Below, piece by piece: positions 50,917 to 56,007 of a stretch of 56,007 nucleotides of DNA. The notes under the pieces were generated by a model that was not told where the DNA came from, made no database searches, and saw only the letters and a program-made list of their open reading frames with translations. Location of the stretch: positions 1 through 56,007 of IMG/VR virus record IMGVR_UViG_3300042389_001858; one strand, written 5' to 3'. The translations under genes were made by a program, and so were the position numbers. The stretch's first letter is position 1. The number at the start of each line of letters is the position of its first letter. The stretch is from a virus.

Positions 50917-51501
50917 ATGGGGGAACTTCGAAAAAGCACCGAGGAGCAGCGGCTCGCCATGGCCGGATTTATTGTGGATGTCGAGGCGCGGCGGGACAAG
51001 CTTGGCCGCCTCGCGGTTTACGATCTTCCCGCCGGGGACGGCGGAGGTTCTTTCGAGGTGGCGGGGATAAATGATCGCTACCATCCGGTGGCGGCGACCA
51101 AGCTGGCGCAATTAATTCGTGCGGGGAGGCAGGCGCGGGCGGAGCGATTCGTGCGCGAATACCTCCGGGAATACACCGATGTGGTCAAGGCCTGGTGCGA
51201 GTTTCCGGCTATCGAGGCATTCCTGCGCGACTGCGCCTTCAATAGGGGGCCGAAGGGCGCGCTGCGCATCCTTCAGATTGCCCTCAAGGTGGCCGATGAT
51301 GGCAAGTGGGGGCCAAAGACCCGGGCGGCGCTCGCCAAGGCACTCAAGGCGCCCGCCACCCTGTTGCGCGACCTGCGCGTGGCTCGCGAGAGCTACGAAA
51401 TCCGAGTGGCTCCTCCCGTGGGAGCCAGGGCGAAATTCTGGAAAGGGCTTGTGAACCGCTGGGACAGGGCGCTGGCGTTTTCCGAAACGCTCCTGGCGTG
51501 A
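50917..51501 (+). CDS. endolysin, GH108-like muramidase, 194 aa
   Basis: Fits the glycoside hydrolase 108/ZliS-type layout: VDVEARRDKLGRLAVYD with a candidate catalytic Glu near the N-terminus, DGGGSFEVAGINDRYHP, a helical middle (FVREYLREYTDVVKAW), and a C-terminal peptidoglycan-binding-like part (FNRGPKGALRILQIALKV, DDGKWGPKTRAALAKAL). It would cleave peptidoglycan after holin triggers. No signal peptide is evident. The stop overlaps the next gene (TGATG). Confidence 0.8.
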   Translation: MGELRKSTEEQRLAMAGFIVDVEARRDKLGRLAVYDLPAGDGGGSFEVAGINDRYHPVAATKLAQLIRAGRQARAERFVREYLREYTDVVKAWCEFPAIEAFLRDCAFNRGPKGALRILQIALKVADDGKWGPKTRAALAKALKAPATLLRDLRVARESYEIRVAPPVGARAKFWKGLVNRWDRALAFSETLLA

Positions 51502-51734
51502 TGAATTTCAATGATGCCTCCGTGTGCCACTGTTGTGGCAAGGCGCTAACGCCCCGCGACGGTGATCCAGTCCTGCGGGAGCGGAGTCTCTATTACGCGG
51601 CCCTTCGGGCCGCCATGGAATACGCGACCCTACCCGCGCGCAACGCCTCGCACGAGGAGGGCTTCTTCGCCTACATCGAGGGGTTGCGGGAGTTTGTCAA
51701 GAGGCCCGAGGCCTGTCCGGAGAGCAAGTCCTGA
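51501..51734 (+). CDS. small Cys-motif protein, 77 aa
   Basis: CHCCGKALTPRDGDP near the start suggests a metal-binding knuckle. The rest is helical. Coupled to the endolysin by TGATG. Function not recognised; last gene of the late operon. Confidence 0.55.
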   Translation: MNFNDASVCHCCGKALTPRDGDPVLRERSLYYAALRAAMEYATLPARNASHEEGFFAYIEGLREFVKRPEACPESKS

Positions 51735-51929
51735 TCAACTCCTGGAGTCCTCGCGTTGAGTCAAGGCCTTTTTTTCCGCCTCCCACTTCTCCAGATCCGT
51801 CACGATGAGGTGTGTGACATATTTTGAAAATGACCGGTGCTGAGCTGCCGCGCGCAGCTTGGCCAACCGAAGTGAGCGGTCGTCCAATCGGAATCCCGTG
51901 AAGCGCGTTTTTTCGCGGTGTGTTTTCAT
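51735..51929 (-). CDS. ribbon-helix-helix-type DNA-binding protein, 64 aa
   Basis: A short protein with a beta strand TRFTGFRLDDRSLRLAKL followed by two helices (SFSKYVTHLIVTDLEKWEA), the pattern of Arc/CopG/MetJ-like repressors. It is transcribed against the late genes and converges on their end. A leaderless promoter overlaps a GCAAACATA site just before the start, so self-control is likely. Confidence 0.65.
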   Translation of the reverse strand: MKTHREKTRFTGFRLDDRSLRLAKLRAAAQHRSFSKYVTHLIVTDLEKWEAEKKALTQREDSRS

Positions 51930-52113
51930 AATGCAAACATACCGCGGGCGAAAAAATACTCAAAAATTTTTTTCTTAAAAATGTCTTGACTTGCCTCTAC
52001 ATCCAGAGCCAGAGCGGCTGGAGCAGGAGGTAGTCGGCGCCCAAAAATGTTAAACAAATGCAAACAGCATATTTTTTGTTTGCGCTTTTGCATCGCTTCG
52101 CAAACATATTGCC
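51930..52113. promoter_or_regulatory. divergent intergenic region with GCAAAC operator-like sites
   Basis: GCAAAC occurs at 51933, 52060 and 52100 and, inverted (GTTTGC), at 52078-52083. The pairs 52060-52065/52078-52083 and GTTTGCG 52078-52084/CGCAAAC 52099-52105 form overlapping inverted repeats, and GCAAACATA stands just before the start of each of the two divergent RHH genes. Likely operator sites for one or both repressors. Confidence 0.6.
51936..51963 (-). promoter_or_regulatory. sigma70-like promoter, leaderless
   Basis: On the minus strand TTGAGT (51963-51958), a 16-nt spacer and TATGTT (51941-51936) lie six bases before the ATG at 51929, so the transcript would start at or near the start codon. 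The -10 box overlaps GCAAACATA. Confidence 0.5.
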
Positions 52114-52281
52114 ATGCCCGCCGCAATGAGCAATTCACCCACCCCCTTTGTAGGAGTCAGAATCCCGGCGCCGCTTAGAAAAGCCGTGCGCCGCCGCGTC
52201 AAGGGCGGGGGGTATCGCACGATTTCGGAATACATTCGGGACTTGATTCGCCGCGACATCGCAAGGAGGGCCAAGCAATGA
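52114..52281 (+). CDS. ribbon-helix-helix protein, ParD/CopG-like, 55 aa
   Basis: FVGVRIPAPLRKAVRRRV (strand and helix A) and GGYRTISEYIRDLIRRDIAR (helix B) are a clear RHH pattern. It is very basic. Starts ATG 52114, three bases after the GCAAACATATT site. An AAGGAGGG SD for the next gene lies in its last codons, and the stop overlaps that start (ATGA). Divergent from the other RHH gene: possible switch or excision control. Confidence 0.75.
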   Translation: MPAAMSNSPTPFVGVRIPAPLRKAVRRRVKGGGYRTISEYIRDLIRRDIARRAKQ

Positions 52282-52532
52282 GATACTCGGTCCTCATGGC
52301 GGAGCGGCGCGGGGCGGCAACCATCGAGGAAGCCGAAAAAATCGTTGGCGGTTGCGGGATCCTCGGCCTGCTTCGCAAGGCGGGTTGGCTTGCGCCGAAG
52401 GTGCAGGGCAACCGGCTTACCCTTTTTGACTATGACGACTGCCTCGCCGCGTGGAAGCGCCTGTGCGCGGAGGGCATCGAATCCCTGCGGCGGGCGGCGC
52501 AGCAAAGGCCCGCTCGATCTCTCCGTCGTTAG
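52278..52532 (+). CDS. putative small winged-helix/excisionase-like protein, 84 aa
   Basis: Coupled to the RHH gene by ATGA with a good SD. TIEEAEKIVGGCGILGLLRK and GWLAPKVQGNRLTLFDYDDC read as helix-turn-helix with wing, similar in outline to AlpA/Xis-type proteins. Its last 116 nt lie opposite the 3' end of the integrase gene, so the two ORFs are antisense. Place beside int favours an excisionase or regulator. Confidence 0.55.
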   Translation: MRYSVLMAERRGAATIEEAEKIVGGCGILGLLRKAGWLAPKVQGNRLTLFDYDDCLAAWKRLCAEGIESLRRAAQQRPARSLRR

Positions 52533-53559
52533 GCAGCAACTTGGCATAATGGCGTTCAACCACCCTCACCCCGTCCCCCATCCAATGCGCGATCTTGTAG
52601 ATAGAGACACCGGCACTCGCCAACAGCGAGGCAAAGGTATGCCGCATGGTGTGGGGGGTGATCCAAGCGCATCCCTGCGCGGCCATGTAGTTGCTGAACG
52701 AGGTGCCGAAGTCATATCTGTAAATGTTTTTCCTGCGGGCGGGGATGTGGGGCGCGAGCATATAGTCCGCAGGCGGCGGCATTCCGAATCCGTTCTGGTC
52801 GTCACGCAAGAAGTCCCGGAAGGCGGCGGTCAGGGGGATGGACCTCTCCTGTCGGTCCTTGAATTGGATGCCTTCGTGTTTGCGCAGGTGGAGGTGCCCC
52901 GCCGCGAGGTCGAACCATCCCGCGCGGCTTTCCACAATTTCATTGAAGCGCAGTCCCGCGTGGAAGCCGCAGTAGAGAATGTATTTCATCTCGCGGCTCG
53001 GCGCGTTGGCGATCAGGTGGTCGCGCTGGGCAGGGGCCGCGAAAAACTTCCGCGCCGCCGGAGCGGGGGCGCGAATCCTTCCGGGGGCGCGCTTGGCGGT
53101 GAGCGGCAGGACGGGATTCGAGGGGCACAGCCGCTCCACGGATTTCGCCCATCCGAAAAACCCTTGGATTGTCATCAAGTTTCCATAGGCGGTGCTTTCG
53201 CTCACCTCCTGCAGGCGCTTCGCGTGCCAGGCGCGAAGGTGTTCGGTGCGAACCTCGCGCGGGCGAACGCGCCCCATCTCCCTTGCCCAGCGGGTGAGGA
53301 AGTATCCCTTGGAACGCTCGGTGCTGAGCGTCCAGTCGCCCGTTTCCACGCAATACTTCACATAGCGCGCGGCCACATGGGCGATCAGCTCGCCGCTTTC
53401 GAAAGAGGGGCTGTCGCGCAACTCGGCGGCCCGCTCCATCGCCACGGAGAGGTTCTCCGTTTCGAGCGACACGCAGTTCCTCTTGCCGGAAATCATTTGG
53501 CTGAACCAATACAAATTCCCGTTGCGGTAGATTCCCTTCATTTCGGGGGGGCGGGCCAT
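52417..53559 (-). CDS. int: tyrosine site-specific integrase, 380 aa
   Basis: The N-terminal core-binding part ends with NLMTIQGFFGWAKSV. The catalytic domain shows Arg I in HAGLRFNEIV, the HTMRHTF box (HxxR), HWMGDGV and the nucleophile in VERHYAKLL. Its start lies beside paired arm-type repeats and a tRNA-Asp fragment, so it likely integrates into a tRNA-Asp gene and may repress itself. Transcription is against the late genes. C-terminus is slightly long. Confidence 0.95.
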   Translation of the reverse strand: MARPPEMKGIYRNGNLYWFSQMISGKRNCVSLETENLSVAMERAAELRDSPSFESGELIAHVAARYVKYCVETGDWTLSTERSKGYFLTRWAREMGRVRPREVRTEHLRAWHAKRLQEVSESTAYGNLMTIQGFFGWAKSVERLCPSNPVLPLTAKRAPGRIRAPAPAARKFFAAPAQRDHLIANAPSREMKYILYCGFHAGLRFNEIVESRAGWFDLAAGHLHLRKHEGIQFKDRQERSIPLTAAFRDFLRDDQNGFGMPPPADYMLAPHIPARRKNIYRYDFGTSFSNYMAAQGCAWITPHTMRHTFASLLASAGVSIYKIAHWMGDGVRVVERHYAKLLPNDGEIERAFAAPPAAGIRCPPRTGASTRRGSRHSQKG

Positions 53560-53723
53560 GGGTCATTTTATAGCAAAATTTTTATAGCAAATCCAATTTT
53601 TACTTGGGGCGACATGAACCGACATGGACAAGACCCGGAGTGCGAAACCGGACATTTTTCGCACGCGCGCCGCACCTATCGCGGCGAACCAATGCCCCGC
53701 AGAGCCACTATTCATGCGGTTCC

Positions 53724-53755
53724 GCGGGCGACACGCCCGCTCCGAAAAGGAGCGG
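53724..53755. repeat. tandem hairpins beside the tRNA fragment
   Basis: GCGGGCG/CGCCCGC (53724-53740, ACA loop) and CCGCTCC/GGAGCGG (53737-53743/53749-53755, GAAAA loop) are overlapping, mutually exclusive hairpins just 3' of the tRNA-like end on its strand. In the host they may be the tRNA terminator carried with the att core. Confidence 0.6.
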
Positions 53756-53794
53756 AGCCTACGGGGCTCGAACCCGCAACCTCTGCCGTGACAG
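53753..53794 (-). pseudogene. 3' fragment of tRNA-Asp(GTC), probable att core
   Basis: On the minus strand the sequence has anticodon loop CTGTCAC, stem GGCAG, T arm GCGGG-TTCGAGC-CCCGT, acceptor strand AGGCTCC and G discriminator. The 5' half is absent (upstream is GCCATGAA). A 3' tRNA fragment next to int is the usual identity block that rebuilds the host tRNA after integration. CCA is not encoded. Confidence 0.85.
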
Positions 53795-53852
53795 TTCATG
53801 GCTTGTGTAGGCTTTATAGCAAAAAAAATATAGCAAAATCGGAGGTGCGGGC

Positions 53853-54527
53853 GTGAGCACCTACGAAGATCATGTGGCCCGCCAGCGCACGGGATACTTA
53901 GTGGCTTATGAGGAGTGGGAGGCCTCATTGAAGCCCGAGGAGCGCGCCCTTTTGGGGCGGGCTGCCGCCCCTGAATTGGAGGATCACAAGGCGCATTCAA
54001 CCAAGAGGGTGGTGCTGGGGGTTGTAGGCGACGCGGCGGAGCGGAGCGCGGCGAGCTACATCCCGGATTTTTCAGAAATGCTCGACAGCGATCCTGCGCT
54101 GCTTGCTGAGCGCGCGGGCGTGTCGCTGAAGCAGGCGGAGGCGATTTTTGTTTTCATGCAGGAGAGGATCGAGCGGGAAAGCGCGGCGCGGGAGTCGCGG
54201 GCGATTGTCTCGATCGCGGCGGCGTTTTTAAAGGGGGCGAATTCGAAGTTGCTGGCGGCGGGATTGGCCTATGCCTCGGACCTCGCGCTAACCAACGGGC
54301 TGGGGACGATGCAGGATTGGGCGCGGGAGAATGGGGTAAGCCGCGCGGCAGTATCGAAAGTAGCAAAATTTTGGCAGCGCCAACTGGGGCTGCCTGCGGG
54401 GAGTCACATGAGGGACGCAGAAAAATGTCGGGCTTACAGCGAGGCCCAACAAAAGAAACACTGGAGAAAACAAAAGGTCGGAGTCTGCGCTGAGGCTGCG
54501 GCTGGTGAGGAAGAAACAAATCTATGA
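53853..54527 (+). CDS. putative DNA-binding early protein, 224 aa, GTG start
   Basis: GTG start with a GGAGG SD. The middle is helical (AERAGVSLKQAEAIFVFMQ, a helix-turn-helix-like segment) and a second HTH-like part is at about 150-185 (MQDWARENGVSRAAVSKVAK). Basic C-terminus. Possibly a replication initiator-like or regulatory protein. First gene of a right-going early operon; the stop overlaps the next start. Confidence 0.55.
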   Translation: MSTYEDHVARQRTGYLVAYEEWEASLKPEERALLGRAAAPELEDHKAHSTKRVVLGVVGDAAERSAASYIPDFSEMLDSDPALLAERAGVSLKQAEAIFVFMQERIERESAARESRAIVSIAAAFLKGANSKLLAAGLAYASDLALTNGLGTMQDWARENGVSRAAVSKVAKFWQRQLGLPAGSHMRDAEKCRAYSEAQQKKHWRKQKVGVCAEAAAGEEETNL

Positions 54528-54709
54528 GAAAAACGCTTGCCTTTTTGGCAATCTTAACAGGGGTTTTCGCCGCCCTGAAATTGGCGAACTGGATTTCGTG
54601 GAGCTGGTGGTGGGTAGCGGCTCCGGTGTGGGGGCCTTTCGCCTTTGCGGCGGGATTCGTCATGTTCGTGCTGCTGATGACTTCAGTAAGGGGCGGAGGT
54701 GCGAAATGA
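54524..54709 (+). CDS. small membrane protein, 61 aa
   Basis: Two hydrophobic segments (LAFLAILTGVFAALKLA and WWWVAAPVWGPFAFAAGFV) joined by a short loop. ATGA overlap with both neighbours. Phage early membrane proteins often act in exclusion or takeover, but nothing specific can be said. Confidence 0.6.
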   Translation: MRKTLAFLAILTGVFAALKLANWISWSWWWVAAPVWGPFAFAAGFVMFVLLMTSVRGGGAK

Positions 54710-55398
54710 GCAAGGCGCAAGACGCAGCTTACGAACTGTGGGAACTAACGCTCTCGATTTCGGCCAACGGCGAAAACGAGGACGCCGCGAAGGCGCGCTG
54801 GACGCCTACAGGGCTGGATTTGCCAGAGACGACTACGCTGGAAAATGTGAAGGAAATCCTTCGGGCCTTCAAAGCGTGGGAGACGACGGGAACTGTGGCG
54901 CTGGCGGACCTCTTGGATTATGTCAAGCGCCAAGGCTGGGAGAAGGAAGTGGAGCAATACCTGGCTCAATTGGAATTCGACCTTTCGCAGGTGCGGCGGG
55001 CGCAAGTGGTGGGCGAGGTGCCGAGGGCGCTGCGGCATCCGGCGCTGAGCGCGGAGCATTACTGGGTCGTTTCCTCGCTGGACAGAGAAGGGCAGACGAA
55101 GTGGCTTGCATCCGCCGTCAAGCACAAGCTTACCGGCTTTGAATTGAAGCGCTCCATCGAGGCAGGGAAGGTGCTTCGCAAGGAGCAGATCGAAATGCTC
55201 TCGGGCCAGAACTCGGGGATTCTCACCTACCAAGGGATCCTCACGGATTGGAAGCGCTGGACGGCGAAGGTGGGCGGGGATGATGGAATTCTCGCATGGC
55301 CACCGCAGGCGCAGGATCGCTGGCTGGAGGATACGAGGCCGATCGTGGAGCTTCGAGAGCGCGTGCTGGAACGGCGCGGAGAGGAGGTGGCGAAATGA
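54706..55398 (+). CDS. early operon protein, 230 aa
   Basis: Helical charged protein: YELWELTLSISANGENEDAA, then SAEHYWVVSSLDREGQTKWL and FELKRSIEAGKVLRKEQIEM. The mid-part (Trp-rich helix, KWLASAVKHKLTGFELKRSI) resembles phage proteins of the ParB/replication-linked type, but I cannot name a family. GGAGG SD before the ATG. Coupled to both neighbours. Confidence 0.6.
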   Translation: MSKAQDAAYELWELTLSISANGENEDAAKARWTPTGLDLPETTTLENVKEILRAFKAWETTGTVALADLLDYVKRQGWEKEVEQYLAQLEFDLSQVRRAQVVGEVPRALRHPALSAEHYWVVSSLDREGQTKWLASAVKHKLTGFELKRSIEAGKVLRKEQIEMLSGQNSGILTYQGILTDWKRWTAKVGGDDGILAWPPQAQDRWLEDTRPIVELRERVLERRGEEVAK

Positions 55399-55862
55399 TT
55401 CCGCTCATCGATCGCGAGGAGGAAATTGTGCTGGGGCACATTGAGCTTGCGGAGTCTGGGCTATCCTCGCGCCTGCCGAACGACCATGAAAAGTTAGAGG
55501 CCGCGTTGGATTTTGAGTCTACGGGGCGGCGCCAAACGGCAGCAAAGGCGCTCGGGCTGATGGCGCGAGGTTCTCATGTGAGCGGGTTCGTGCTGCGCCC
55601 CGACGACGGGCTCTCCGATGTGGCAATAGTGGCAAACGGGGCGGTGCGGTTTTTGCCTCCCGCCGAGATGGAGTGGCTGATGCACGGTCCGCGCGTATCG
55701 ATCATGGTGGGAGATGAGGAGCGCCTAACGCGATTGGAAAAAGTCGCGGAGGCAGCAAGGGCCGTTGTCGAGCGTTGGGATTTGCCTTCGTGGAAGGACT
55801 CCGAGCCGACGGCGGCGGTTATTTACAGGCTGCGAGACGCTTTGGATATGGAGGTGAAATGA
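55395..55862 (+). CDS. hypothetical early protein, 155 aa
   Basis: Acidic start MIPLIDREEEIVLGHIELAE, a middle beta part (HVSGFVLRPDDGLSDVAIVA) and a helical end. ATGA overlap with the previous gene and a GGAGG SD. Unknown function. Confidence 0.55.
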   Translation: MIPLIDREEEIVLGHIELAESGLSSRLPNDHEKLEAALDFESTGRRQTAAKALGLMARGSHVSGFVLRPDDGLSDVAIVANGAVRFLPPAEMEWLMHGPRVSIMVGDEERLTRLEKVAEAARAVVERWDLPSWKDSEPTAAVIYRLRDALDMEVK

Positions 55863-56007
55863 GAACGAATACGGAAACTCTGGCGCAGGCGTTGGACATT
55901 CTGGCCCGCGATATTGAAAGCCCGGATGGAGTGGCAAACGCCGCCATTCGCGAGGCTGCGGAGCGGTTGCGGGAAATGAGATACGAGGAATTGGAACAGG
56001 CGGTCGT
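55859..56007 (+). CDS. hypothetical early protein, 5' part (cut by window end)
   Basis: ATG follows a GGAGG SD and overlaps the previous stop (ATGA). The visible 49 residues (MRTNTETLAQALDILARDIE...) are helical. The gene runs off the window. Confidence 0.55.
   Translation, partial: MRTNTETLAQALDILARDIESPDGVANAAIREAAERLREMRYEELEQAV

Larger units (their letters stand above)
53569..53838. other. attP-like region with paired arm sites
   Basis: TATAGCAAA occurs four times in the same orientation: 53569, 53583, 53815 and 53829, each pair with 14-bp spacing, on both sides of a tRNA-derived core (53753-53794). This is the design of integrase arm and core sites. The left pair overlaps the region upstream of int. 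No protein-coding gene is seen in 53560-53852. Confidence 0.75.

Noticed and set aside
51680-51734. GLREFVKRP in the small Cys-motif protein
   Set aside because: A short chance match to LREF near a C-terminus, outside the head block and without SAKLR or AARSE context.
51986-52013. TTGACT at 51986 as -35 of a promoter or as a gene-start motif
   Set aside because: No -10-like box at the right distance and no start codon 15-18 nt downstream.

Overview
The window is most of the late region, plus the integration and the start of the early region, of a temperate tailed phage with a lambda-like (siphovirus) head and a long tail. Evidence: a lambda-type portal, a protease/scaffold ORF, a decoration protein and a major capsid protein in the usual order, a long tape-measure gene, a large block of tail and receptor-binding genes, a holin/endolysin cassette, and a tyrosine integrase beside an attP-like site. 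No terminase is visible; it should lie left of base 1. Host assignment is weak. The Ig-rich tail proteins, scarce Shine-Dalgarno (SD) sites in the late genes and a TAEDAENAER-type coding repeat at the portal C-terminus would fit Verrucomicrobiota or a related group, but this is inference.

Layout: 1-1827, duplicated junction and two accessory genes, one kinase-like; 1846-3570, portal; 3567-11386, accessory 'cargo' genes including a 1291-residue protein and a metallophosphatase; 11418-14096, protease-scaffold, decoration and major capsid genes; 14153-15337, tRNA-Met, a terminator and three small tagged basic proteins; 15521-15961, SSB; 15964-22405, connector, tail and tape-measure genes; 22408-30688, minor tail/baseplate genes with a lower-GC look; 30693-40718, tail proteins built of Ig-like, FnIII, carbohydrate-binding-like and RCC1 propeller domains; 41005-49580, fibre/spike genes; 49773-51734, lysis; 51735-53559, two small ribbon-helix-helix genes, a small HTH-like gene and the integrase; 53569-53838, attP-like region with a 3' tRNA-Asp fragment; 53853 to the end, start of an early operon.

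Two patterns stand out. (1) A short tag with core LRELAARSE..VVEL, or shorter forms SAKLRxLKEF, occurs at the N-termini of several small basic proteins, before the conserved domain of another, seven times inside the 1291-residue protein, and in short form at both ends of the prohead protease/scaffold ORF. It contains LxE or VxE steps like those cut by known prohead proteases. I infer a capsid-targeting/processing tag system, comparable in concept to T4 internal proteins, that packs a set of cargo proteins into the head. (2) Sixteen late-region starts, two of them nested inside larger ORFs, have TTGAC upstream, in fifteen cases 15-18 nt before the start codon, usually without an SD. Most other late genes start at stop/start overlaps, while the early genes on the right have ordinary GGAGG sites. 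The motif predicts a nested scaffold gene (start 11949) and an alternative start (5311) placed exactly on a tag. A 134-bp tandem duplication that breaks a tail gene and a 108-bp direct repeat around the first gene are further oddities.
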